Shown one piece after another: positions 54,693 through 64,000 of a stretch of DNA of 64,000 nt; the stretch's first letter is position 1, and each line of letters begins with the position of its first letter. Position numbers and translations under genes: made by a program. The notes beneath the pieces are model-generated. The model did not search any database. It had not been told where the DNA came from and worked only from the letters and a program-made list of their open reading frames with translations. Origin of the DNA: Diphasiastrum complanatum (lineage: Eukaryota; Streptophyta; Lycopodiopsida; Lycopodiales; Lycopodiaceae); assembly GCA_029204225.1 (NCBI GenBank), contig MU832564.1:1-64000 (forward strand), in the 5' to 3' direction.

Positions 54693-55695
54693 AGGAAGAT
54701 CTTGAGGATCATATTTAAAGCATGAGAGTTCCAAGGGATTCCTCAATGACAATGGCCGAGTCATCAAATTGCATGCAAATTGTCCATTCAAGTGTGTATT
54801 TTGCAAGGGTGGTGAGCATTGGAGAGTCTACTATCTTTGAATACTTTTTGGAAAGTAGTAGTAGACATGAGGTGACTTGTTTATTATCTTTAATATTCAT
54901 GGTGTTTATTACTTTGTATGAAGAGACAATGAAATGGGTTTCTTTGAAATCTACATTTGTTGTTGATAAAGCAATTTCATTGGATAACTATTTTGGTAAT
55001 AGTTTGAATAGAGTCATAAAAGATGAAACATTATTTGTATTGGAAATCTTTGGGTCCACATGCTTTGAGCATGATCATTCCAATGTAAGGACCAAAGATT
55101 GTCCTATTTCAATGATAGAAATAATGGTAGTGTTTTGCTCTTCAAGTAGAGATTGTAGAATCTACTTGTTTTCCATCAAAGAAGTTGTCAATGGTGAAAA
55201 TGTGATCTTTCAAGAGTGGAAGATTTGTAAACTTGAAGAAGCACCTTTGGATCAACACCTTATTCAATTCATTGATGTTTTGGAGTCAAGTCAAGTGGAG
55301 GATCAAGCTCAAGGCCCAATGACTCCAAGAGAACCTTGAGTATCAAGATGGAGCCATCAAGGCTCAATCATATGGATCAAGCAAGGCAAGTTGTCTTTGG
55401 CAACATTATTTATGCACTTAATATTTTAATTGATGTATCTTCAAGTGCACAAAATGCCTTGGAATCCATAGCTTGGCATGATGTATAGTTTTTTAAGTGT
55501 GCTACATGTATATAGACACATTTGTGGAACATCTTGTAAGGGATCCTTTAAGAGGTGGTGAAAGGTCCTTCATGGACATCATTCTCTATTGGAGTCTCAA
55601 AAGTTCCTTGTTTCTAGCTAGATTTTTTAACACTTCTAAAAGGTTTCATTCATCTATCAAGAGAGTTGTAAATAGATCAAGCTAAATTTGAGGAG
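54693..55695 (+). pseudogene. Family E older copy: integrase-derived region after the nested insertion
   Basis: Resumes the older copy interrupted at 50621. A TAA at about 54717 is followed by an open frame 54722-55339 (MRVPRDSSMTMAESSNCMQI..., IFGSTCFEHDHSNVRTKDCP) that is about 90% similar to residues 95-300 of the chimeric ORF in the young copy, then a frame break at the PREP block. The 3' end (55340-55695) matches 53640-53992. TTTGAGGAG precedes the LTR. Confidence 0.85.
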
Positions 55696-56395
55696 TGTGA
55701 AGAATTGTCAGAAATTGGCAAATCTAGCTTGATCAAAAACCATGTAGAATAGTGTAAATTGTGTACACAAGTGGGTCCCACACATGTGAGGCCATGATGC
55801 CACGTGGGAAACCCATCCTAATGTGGTTAGGTTGAGTCAAGAGAGTTAGCCATGTCTATTTGGTGTTCATCCCTACTTTATAGGACCTACACCTAAGTTT
55901 AAGGTGAAAATTTGACCAACTAGCTACCTACCAAGCATAACTCTAGGATCTAGGCTAGCTTTTCATTTTAGGGCAAGAAGGGTGAGTTAAATTCCTTATT
56001 ACATGCTAGAAATCCACCTAACTTCAAGAAGGAAGTCGAATTTGCTATGTATTCCAAGCTCCCATAGTGAGAAAATAGAAAATTTTTGGAGCTCATTGGC
56101 AATCTCAAGCTAGTTCACTATGTACATTGAGTTTTTGTGATCCAAATGAAACCAAATCAATTTCTACTTGTTTCTTAGGTTGAAGGCCGTACTACATCCT
56201 GTAGTACACGTGTGTGGGCTCGGATTTCAATGTTGATCAATGCTTTTGATTGTTAATGCATGTTGTTTGTCAAATTGCCAATCTAGATCAACTTTTTTGT
56301 GAATAGTTTTTTGATAGATTGTTAAGCAAGCATCCAATCACTCTTGTGGATCTTTTGTAGATCCATTTATGGTCCTAAAGTACAGTACTTTCACA
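55696..56395 (+). mobile_element. 3' LTR (700 bp) of the older family E element
   Basis: TGTGAAGAATTGTC...TTTCACA. Clearly more diverged from the two young LTRs than they are from each other (dozens of differences by eye), including one change in the palindrome at 56189-56207. The 5' LTR of this older copy is not in the window. Confidence 0.92.
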
Positions 56396-56700
56396 GAAAT
56401 AAAACCTGAAGACGACATAGAAGACTCAAAGTGAAAATCAAAGGATGGTAAAGCTTTTGCGCTTATTATCCTCAATATATCAGATACACAGATTGGACAC
56501 ATAGCTGAAGCTAAAACTTCAAAAGACGTTTGGGACATCCTAAACTCACTATAGGACTCGAGGGACGTAACTATTAAGTTACATCTACGAAAGAAATTCT
56601 TCACATTCAAGATGTCTAATGGTGATTCTCTTCAAAGTCACATTAACTAGTTTAAGAATCTCATTGTCAGATCAATCATAGACGATCAAGAAACAGTCGC
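56396..56700 (+). pseudogene. Possible copia gag scrap
   Basis: Plus-strand frames give AFALIILNISDTQIGHIAEA, KTSKDVWDILNSL, RDVTIKLHLRKKFFTFKMSN and GDSLQSHIN, matching gag of copia elements such as B. Stops interrupt it, and it joins directly to RNase H sequence at about 56715, so gag, protease, integrase and RT are deleted between. Confidence 0.75.
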
Positions 56701-56714
56701 AGGCAATCTTCAAT

Positions 56715-57076
56715 ACTCTACTTCCACTGAATTAGAGTATATCGCAGCCTCTCAAGCTACAAAGGAAGCAATTTGGTTGAAGAACTTACTCTCAGATATC
56801 GGTCTGAATCAATATGCTCCGATGACATGATTTTGTGATAATCAAAGTGCCATTGCTTTATTAGCCAACCCTAGATTTCATTCTAGGAGTAAGCACATTG
56901 AACTGAAGTATCATTCCGCCAGAAGCAAAGTTTTCAACGAAGAGGTTAGATTGCAGTACTGTAGAATGCAAGATATGACAGCAGATATTTTTACCAAATC
57001 ATTAAGTTTTGAAGCACACGGAAGATTCTATGTAGAACTAAGTTTGAAAGTCAAGGCATTCAAGGATTCAGATTAA
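56715..57076 (+). pseudogene. Copia element H: RNase H C-terminal part
   Basis: Reads STSTELEYIAASQATKEAIW and LKNLLSDIGLNQYAPMT, a TGA (56827-56829), then FCDNQSAIALLANPRFHSRS, KHIELKYHSARSKVFNEEVR and DMTADIFTKSLSFEAHGRFY. These are the E and D blocks of copia RNase H with the standard tail. It belongs to a different lineage from A/C (CDNQSAI rather than MDNT). Confidence 0.88.
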
Positions 57077-58011
57077 GGAGGAGGGTTGGATTATTCTCCT
57101 TCTTACTAATCGACTAATCGATTTTAATCCTCATCCATTGTTTATCCAGTTTTGCAGATTTTCCCGTGTCTTTACACAGTCTGCAGATTTACAAGTGTTT
57201 TTACACAGTCTGTAGAAATACATGGAGTTTGACAAGTAAATTTGCAGAGTCGCATTTTTTGCATTTTTTTCAAAGTGCCTCAAATGTTAAGAAAATGACT
57301 CTAGCAAAGTGTGGAGCTACCCCAATATTAAGGAAATGAGATTTTATGACACTGTCACCTTTTTCGCAAAAAGCTGACATTGTCACCTTTTTGCGACATT
57401 GTCGTCTGTGACAGTTTTAGTTCATTTATGTAGACAGACTGTTTACCGCCAATTTTCACCGCTTATCAGCAATCAATTTCTGAGAAGGAACTGGATGAAT
57501 GCCAGCGGACACCAGCCAACTGGCAATCGCATTTGACGACCTAATTACTTAGTATAAATCAGTTGTTCATACATCTCTTTTCAAGTTCAGAAGCAACAAA
57601 TCAACATTGTGAATTGTGAAGGACTTGAGTGTTATTACACGATGCTTCATGCGCTCTTATCAAGCGGATCATTCACAATCAAAAAGTATTGTTTAGCTCT
57701 CTATCAAGCTTTGCTCATTATCAAACTCATTCTCAGTTACTCATAGACAACTTAGAGTGTGTGGTTTCTATACGGTATTGTTTTGCGCTCATTAGCATCT
57801 GATTTTATTTTTCTGAATCAATACTATCTTCTTATTGCGTTCAGTATATGTCAGAATGCATGCATCTCTATATTGCTTTTGTCAACTAATAGAAATTGTC
57901 TGAGAATTCAGTACTTTGTGTTTGGCTACATAATCACTTAGTATCTAGCGATTTTAAAGTTAGTTGCTAAAGATTGAACATGATTTTCATCACTCCTGCT
58001 TTGTTTGAATT
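57076..58011 (+). mobile_element. Polypurine tract and probable 3' LTR of copia element H
   Basis: AAGGAGGAGGG (57077-57087) is followed by TTGGATTATTCTCC, close to the LTR start TGTTGGATTTATCTCC of the family at 5797 and 21040. Shared words later on (ACAGTCTGCAGATTTACAAG, GACATTGTC, TTATGTAGACAGACTG) suggest a related LTR. A TATA-like AGTATAAAT lies at about 57550. The right limit near 58011 is set only by the start of the next copia fragment. Confidence 0.6.
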
Positions 58012-58059
58012 TTGATAGGCGGTCATGCATTGGAAGTAGGAAGTTTCCACATTACATTA

Positions 58060-58536
58060 TCTATCCTATTTCCGACAACTCCAAGAAGATCCTCAAGAGA
58101 AAGAAGGGCATCTACCAGATTTGTGCCTGACAGTTCAGCCTCTATATCAAAGGAGTTCTGTGGATTTGGCAGAGAACCTCAAACATATGAGAAAGCTATC
58201 AGCTGTCCAGATAAGGACAAGTGGATTAAAGTGATGGAAAATGAGATAAATTCCATGGAGCAGAACAATGTCTGGAATCTGGAGCCATTACCAACAGACA
58301 GGAAGATTGTAAAGTGCAAATGGATTTTCAAATACAAGTATGGACCTGATGGCAACATATCAAAGTACAAGGCCAGATTGGTAGCAAAAGGTTTCTCTCA
58401 GAAGTATGGAGTTGACTATACTAAGACCTTTTTTTCATTCATAAAGCATTCATCCTTATGTCTGCTATTTTCATATGCAGCAGCATACAGTCTCAAGATC
58501 CACATAGTGGATGAGAAGACCACCTTCCTACATGGC
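58060..58536 (+). pseudogene. Copia RT N-terminal fragment, truncated by a gypsy LTR
   Basis: Reads [80 protein letters not shown] and DEKTTFLHG. It is the same sub-lineage as fragment A (2829-3240). It stops at FLHG, where TGTTGG of the gypsy LTR begins (58537). Confidence 0.9.
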
Positions 58537-58915
58537 TGTTGGAGGGTTTGCGGATCCCAAGGCAACCCTAACCCTAGTTAATAAGTGAGAGGGATCTGGC
58601 ACCCTGCATGTGTAAGTCCAACCCGATGATCACATAGTTATTTGATTGATTAGTTAAAAGTTTAAAGGACTTTAGGCCTTTTTGCGGGACTTTTAATGTT
58701 GCAGGGCCTAAATGTCAAGTTAGTGAATAAAGTTGGGTTTCCCTCCAAATTTTATGGTTCCCACACTTTTTTAAATTTGAATAAAAAGAGAGGCAAGACT
58801 GGACCAATAGGATTCAGAGGCCAGGGTCCTCCTCTCTACTATAAAAAGAGACCAACTCAAGTTGCTCCTGATGTTCATTTTCTCATTTCAATAAAGCAAA
58901 TTGGTTCTCTTTAGA
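58537..58915 (+). mobile_element. 5' LTR of the Tat/Athila-like gypsy element (left end certain, right end not)
   Basis: Starts TGTTGGAGGGTTTGCGG directly in the copia RT. A TATA box ACTATAAAAAGAG is at about 58838-58850 and AATAAAG at 58891. The right LTR boundary and primer site could not be set; the second LTR lies beyond the window. Confidence 0.6.
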
Positions 58916-59771
58916 AATGGATTGATGAATGTCCTTGCACTTCCTCTCTTCTCAGTTTGAAGGGCGAAGATTAATTCCCAGCAGATTTCCAAAAACATCA
59001 GAAAAACTACCAAAAAACACTAAAAATTATCAAAACCCTAAAAAATACAAAAAAAGAACCTTCGCTCGATTTACTATGCTAAGATGTGATTCAGATCTAT
59101 CTATTGCCATGTCGACGAAGAATAATACCAAAAATAAAAAGGATTTCAGAGGATCAGTTGTCATATTGTCATATTTTTGTCAAAAAAGTCACTTTTTTGT
59201 AAAATTACCAGTATTACTCTTGATCCTTCGCCAGAACCTTCGCCAAGTTTTCAGAAGATTCTATTTATAAAAAAATACTATTTTTGAGTTCGGCAAAGAT
59301 TCTTCTTGATCAGATCATAGAAAATCTTGATTTTTACCCTTGCCAAATTACAAAAACTGTATTTTTCTTGTGTCAGAACCCTTCGTCTGGTTTTTCATAG
59401 TTTTATATGTGTCAGATCTTTCACCAGAGATGTCGGCGAAGGTTATTTTCCAAGAAATTGTGAAAAAAGTTGTTTAGAAAGTTTTTTTTTCAAAATAGCA
59501 CTGTTTAACCTTCGCCGAGCCAATCTTAGCCTACTGAACCTTCATCGGTCCTATTTTTAGTTTTTGAATTTTCAGATCAAGTCTGTCAAAACTTGGATCA
59601 AATCTGATATATTCTGAATTGGATTCTAAGAGATTTTTGAGAAGTATCCATTGATTGAATTTCAAAAAGTTTTTCATCATATAGAATCATATTCTTGAAA
59701 AGTGAAATAGATCTAACAGATCTAATCTGAGATAGTTTTTTGGAAAAATCTAGATCCAATCTTATTATCTA
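58916..59771 (+). other. Gypsy 5' leader with dispersed GAACCTTCGCC motif
   Basis: AT-rich non-coding leader. The motif GAACCTTCGCC(G/A)AG or its complement recurs at about 59056, 59234, 59377, 59435, 59507 and 59536. The same motif array appears downstream of the coding region (63490-63820). Confidence 0.7.
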
Positions 59772-60680
59772 TTTGATCTAAATTTGTAAAGATGGCTGCC
59801 ATTAGAACTGCTCCTGGAGGTGCTCCACAGGAGGTCAATCCAATTATTGTTAGAAGAGCACCCCGATTGGATAGAACCTATACCAGATTCAATTGAGGAT
59901 GATCTCATACAAGTGAGCCATGCCTTAACTTATGATGGCAATGCAGAACTTACGGATGAACAGATTCTACATCATATGGATCCAACCAGATTTGGAGTGC
60001 GTAACGTTCCTGATGAACCAACAATCAAACCGCCCAAAGTAGTCATATTGAAGGGAGGCAAGATCACAGGTTCGATAACGAAGAAACAAGCTAAGCAATA
60101 TTATAATACGGTCCTGAAATGGGAAAATCCTTCTCAAAAGATCGATTCAAAGGAAGTGCCACCTCTATTGGATAAAGGCAAAGGAAAAGTCAAGAATGAT
60201 CCTTCAAGTCAGATTTTCAGCAAGACATCATCGTCTAGGAAGTCTTAACTTGTGAAGAAAGATTTATCATTCCGAAAGTCATCACCTCCACGATCAATTC
60301 TTGCTAAGAAGGCTAAACGAAGATCCAAGACAAGTCCTTTCGAAAAAGAACAGGCAAATGTAGTCCAACATGATATGCCAGAGCATTTTAAACGTTATAC
60401 ATTGTATGATGTGGTTACCATGTTATCTAAAGCACATCATGAACCTGAAGAAAACATGTCGGAATCTAAAGAGGTTTACGATGGCCCAGCTAGGATGCAG
60501 CCAATGAATCTTGCTGAACCAGGAGACCCGGAAAAGATTGTACAAGTGGGATCACAACTTACTCTTGAACAGTATCAAGCACTCTGTTTGTTACTTATTA
60601 AGTATCAAGATTGCTTTGTGTGGACTTATCAAAATTTGAAGGGTATTTCGACATCAGTGATTGACATACCATACCTTTAG
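59772..60680 (+). pseudogene. Gypsy gag/linker region, interrupted
   Basis: A possible gag start MAAIRTAPGGAPQEV at 59772 is soon frameshifted into the open frame 59820-60248 (LTYDGNAELTDEQILHHMDP, KPPKVVILKGGKITGSITKK). After one TAA (60246-60248) the same frame continues 60252-60680 with a basic stretch (ILAKKAKRRSKTSP) and the pre-RT block VGSQLTLEQYQALCLLLIKY, CFVWTYQNLKG. I see no zinc knuckle and no DSG/DTG protease site, so most of gag and the protease seem deleted. Confidence 0.7.
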
Positions 60681-60683
60681 TAC

Positions 60684-61620
60684 CTGATGCAGTACCAAAG
60701 GTTACAAAGTTCTATCGTTGTAATCCTAATGTGGCAGATCTGATAAAGAAAGAACTTCAGAGATTGCTTGACACCAATTTCATTTATGAGATCGAGCACA
60801 CTGAATGGATTTCACCGATCGTCATTGTTCCTAAGAAAAATGGAAAATTGTGAATCTGTGTGAATCTCAAAGCATTGAATAAAGTGACACAGAAGGATCA
60901 CTTTTTGTTACCTTTTACTGAAAGCATTTTGGATCGCCTTGTTGGAGCGGAAGCTTATAGTTTCTTGGATGGATCTAGTGGTTACAACCAGGTTAAGATT
61001 GCACCTGCCGATCACCACAAAACTGCTTTTGCAACAGAATGGGGCACCTATGCTTACAAAGTAATGTCGTTTGGACTCTGTAATGCACCAAGTTCATTCC
61101 AAAGAGTAATGCAATTTGCTTTTAAAGATTATCTGCAGAAATTTCTTGAAATTTACTTGGACGACTTGGGAGTTCATAGTACAGATACAGACCACCTGGA
61201 TCGATTGGAGAAAGTATTTGAAAGATGCCGCAAATATCAGATTTCTCTAAATCTAGAAAAATGCCAGATATGGGTTTCGCACGGAGTTGTGCTTGGACAT
61301 GTGATATCAAGACATGGTATTGCCACCGATTATTCTAAGATCAAAGTTATTGTGAAATTGCCACCACCAGCAACAATTTGAGGAGTTTATGTGTTTATGG
61401 GTCATGCGAACTACTATCGAATTTTTATTATCTTCTTTGCGGATTTAGCATGACCTATATACAAACTAACTATTGTTCCTATTTGGACAGTAGAGGCGTT
61501 AGAAGCCTTTGAAAAGTTAATAAAAGCATTAACTTCAGCACCAATATTGCATTCTCCATATTGGACATTAGAGTTTCATGTTCATACGGATGCTCAAAAT
61601 ACGCCATTGGATCAGTTTTG
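60684..61620 (+). pseudogene. Gypsy reverse transcriptase
   Basis: Blocks in order: LIKKELQRLLDTNFIYEIEH, WISPIVIVPKKNGK, a TGA at about 60850, CVNLKALNKVTQKDHFLLPF, SFLDGSSGYNQVKIAPADHH, FGLCNAPSSFQRVMQFAF, the catalytic YLDD in FLEIYLDDLGVHS, and LGHVISRHGIATDYSKIKVI. The first catalytic Asp is in FLDG. Stops occur near 61380 and 61452. The last third matches the RT scrap at 11982-12150. Confidence 0.9.
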
Positions 61621-62037
61621 ATGCAGTCAGGTGACTATAAGAAGGATTATCCCATACAATTTGCAAGCAGACAACTTACAGATTCAGAGAAGAATTATTC
61701 AACAACAGAACGTGAAGCGCTAGCCGTGATTTTTGTTGTTCGAAAATTTCGTCACTACCTCATGGAATCGCAGTTTGCATTTTATACGGATCATCAACCG
61801 TTACTTTACTTGGTAAACAAGACATGTAATATTGGACGTATTGCAAGATGGTTATTATTATTGACTAAATTTGACTTTCGAATTGTGGTTAGAAAGAGAA
61901 AGCAACATTATCTAGTTGACCACGTTTCGCGAATTGAATCCGCACCAGTTAATACTGAAGTGGATGATGAACTGCCAGATGCTGCGTTGTTCTATGTTGA
62001 AGCAGTACCTGAGTGGGCGACATATATTGTTGAGTAG
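61561..62037 (+). pseudogene. Gypsy RNase H
   Basis: Reads SKYAIGSVLMQSGDYKKDYP, IQFASRQLTDSEKNYSTTER (catalytic Glu in TERE), LAVIFVVRKFRHYLMESQFA and FYTDHQPLLYLVNK (catalytic Asp in TDHQ). The first Asp (VHTDAQNT) is in the preceding frame, so a frameshift separates it. The tail VVRKRKQHYLVDHVSRIESA leads into the integrase. Confidence 0.88.
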
Positions 62038-62130
62038 CTGATGCTAGGACAACCGAATGACTCCTTGACAAAAGTACTGAAAAGACAATTGATTCATAAG
62101 ACTCAACCTTATCAATAAATTGCAGGACAA

Positions 62131-62880
62131 TTGTACCGTCGTGGATCAGATAATATTTTACGAAGATGTGTTTTACCGCATGAAGTACCAGATTTAATCA
62201 TGTTTTCACATGATGGCATGGGTGGAGGACACTTCTCTACAGATATTACTGTTCGCAAACTTTTACAATCCGGTTGTTGGTGGTCTACGCTTCATAAGGA
62301 CACAGAAAATTTTATTCAGACATGTGATGTTTGCCAGCGAGCACGACGGCCTACTTGACATAATTATAAACCTTTACTTCCGGTTGTATTGCAAGCATCG
62401 TTTGAAAAATGGGGACTGGATTATGTTGGTCCTATTCATCTTGCCGCGCAAGGATCTCAGGCCCGATACATTATCGTCGCAACTGATTATATGACCAAGT
62501 GGGTTGAAGACAAAGCTGTCAAAGTGGCTGATGCGAAATCTACGGCCAAGTTTCTATATGAAAATATTATAATCAGATTTGAATGTCTGATCGAAATTAT
62601 CAGTGACTGGGGTACACACTTTGTTAATCAAACAATAAAGTGTTTACTGGAAGATTTTTTCGTTATACATAGATTTAGTACTCCCTATTATCCCAGAGGG
62701 AATGGCCAAGCTGAATCTTCCAATAAGATTCTCTGCACCATTTTGACAAAGACAGTTGAAGCAAGTCGGTCCGATTGGGAACATAAACTGTATGCAGCAT
62801 TATGGGCATTCAGAACCACTTACAAAAATAGTACAAATCAAACACCATTTCAACTGGTTTATGGTCAATTGAATTTTTAA
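62131..62880 (+). pseudogene. Gypsy integrase: H2C2 zinc finger and catalytic core
   Basis: 62131-62358 has RRCVLPHEVPDLIMFSHDGM, GGGHFSTDITVRKLLQSGCW and FIQTCDVCQRARRPT, the HHCC finger, ended by a TGA. 62389-62880 has FEKWGLDYVGPI (first Asp), EIISDWGTHFVNQTIKCLL (second Asp) and YYPRGNGQAESSNKILCTIL (Glu), then ALWAFRTTYKNSTNQTPFQL and VYGQ. All three catalytic residues remain. A stop at 62878 cuts off the C-terminus. Confidence 0.9.
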
Positions 62881-62903
62881 TCCCATCTTTACGCATAGCA
62901 GCA

Positions 62904-63236
62904 ATGGAACGATTTAATGATGATATGTCTTTACAACTCCGTCATGAAGCATTGCACAAATTATGTGAAACCCGATTGATGGCAGTTCATGCCTTAGCAG
63001 CAGAGAAAGCACGTCGCAAGGCATGGCACGATCGTCAATTGCACAAGAAAGGTCTGAAAGTAGGAGATTTTGCATTGATATACAAAACCAAGTTGATCAA
63101 GGGTAAGTTGAAGTTTACCGGTGAAGGCCCATATAAAGTGAAAGAAATCCTGAACTATGGCGCAATAATTCTTGAGCACTTGGATGGAAAAGGATTTGAT
63201 ACTCCGGTAAATGGCAGCCGATTACGCAAGTTTTGA
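62904..63236 (+). pseudogene. Gypsy integrase C-terminus, no chromodomain
   Basis: Reads LRHEALHKLCETRLMAVHAL, KAWHDRQLHKKGLKVGDFAL, FTGEGPYKVKEILNYGAIIL (the GPYxV module) and VNGSRLRKF before the stop. The end without a chromodomain, together with the RT type, suggests the Tat/Athila side of plant gypsy elements rather than chromoviruses. Confidence 0.87.
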
Positions 63237-64000
63237 CAGCCTGCTCTGCCAGTTCAGCAAGCTTGATCTCAATATATTTTTTAATTTTATTTGTTTTTCA
63301 ATTTTTTGTTTTCAATATTTAATTTGCCGAATTTTTTGAAAAAAGACAGCTAAAAAATAAATAAATAAATAAGGAAAGACTGATGAGCAAAAGGCAGGAA
63401 GTCATCAGCATAAGGAGAAGGAAACACATTATTTTTTTATGAAAAATGGCTTCGAAAATTACTGATTTGGGCAGATTTGGCCAATACAGTATCAGAAACC
63501 TTCGCTGAGCTCTCAGATTGTACATCCACCCTTGATTTATCTAAATTGAGGTGGGCGAAGGTTCCTGACAAGAGAAAATCCAATTTTTGAGACAGGCGAA
63601 TGTTCAGTGATATGCCATTTTGGGAACCTTCGTCGAGCATCATAATCTCATTATGAACCTTCGTTGACCTACTAGATGATTTTAAAATATCAAAATTAGG
63701 TTGTCCATAGGTTCAGATTGTGAAAAAATACATTTATGACAATACCTGGGCGAAGGTTCATCCTTCGCCAGCCTTGGAAAACGTTTGTCTAATAGGTTCA
63801 GATCCCTAAAAACCTTCACCGAGATTTTTATAGCCTATTTTTACAGTACTACACATGCCTGCAAATTTTTTTTCAGTGTAATGGACCCACCAAATTCACC
63901 TATAAGTTGGTTGAATTCGATTCATTTCTCACTTGTGCTAGCGAAACACTTGCGAATTTTTCTTGCAACCAAAGCCTTCCAACTTTCCTGCATTGCCTTC
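63237..64000 (+). other. Gypsy 3' non-coding region with motif array (runs off right edge)
   Basis: No further ORF. GAACCTTCGCC-like words and their complements recur at about 63496, 63553, 63624, 63655, 63748-63769 (an inverted pair) and 63811. The 3' LTR is expected beyond the window. Confidence 0.65.

Overview
The window is nuclear DNA of a land plant with a large, retrotransposon-filled genome. The evidence is spliceosomal introns with GT-AG ends, an NB-ARC/LRR resistance-type gene, a chloroplast-type small J-domain protein, Ty1/copia and Ty3/gypsy elements primed by tRNA-iMet-type sites, a CACTA transposon and very long (AG)n tracts. The species cannot be named. The LRR style and low gene density (two intact genes in 64 kb) would fit a fern or other non-seed plant, but that is only an impression.

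Only two genes look like intact host genes. One is a single-exon 1,400-residue NLR on the minus strand (15269-19471). The other is a three-exon, 160-residue plastid-type J-domain protein on the plus strand (30403-31338). The NLR is flanked upstream by a 659-bp direct tandem duplication that begins 10 bp before its start codon, and downstream by three copies of a W-box-containing palindrome.

Layout. 1-7000: two minus-strand copia fragments of different lineages joined head to tail, one split by a 399-bp solo LTR with a 5-bp target duplication, ending in an LTR with its tRNA-iMet primer site. 7000-11240: two inverted, internally deleted chromovirus copies. 11980-15268: a gypsy RT scrap, then non-coding DNA with a perfect 26-bp hairpin, a 47-bp duplication and the palindromes. 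15269-20790: NLR and its duplicated upstream region. 21040-21884: solo LTR of the same family as the LTR at 5797. 22690-25790: inverted copia gag pieces and a decayed multi-exon transposon-like gene. 26400-29100: LTR and primer-site remnants around a short gag-like ORF. 30403-31338: J-domain gene. 33300-37230: CACTA remnant containing two (AG)n tracts. 37440-48735: a copia element (39948-47703) sitting inside the protease gene of another copia element, itself carrying a gypsy LTR. 48888-56395: copia family 'E', with a young 4,071-bp copy inserted inside an older copy of its own family. 56715-58536: two more copia fragments. 58537-64000: a Tat/Athila-like gypsy element, running off the right edge.

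The most interesting signals are the self-nested element with a chimeric gag/integrase-derived ORF, the duplicated NLR upstream region, arrays of TTCGCGAA-type palindromes in two copia LTR families that show CpG decay, and a dispersed GAACCTTCGCC motif on both sides of the gypsy coding region. All identifications were made by eye from translations and motif recognition; no database search was run.
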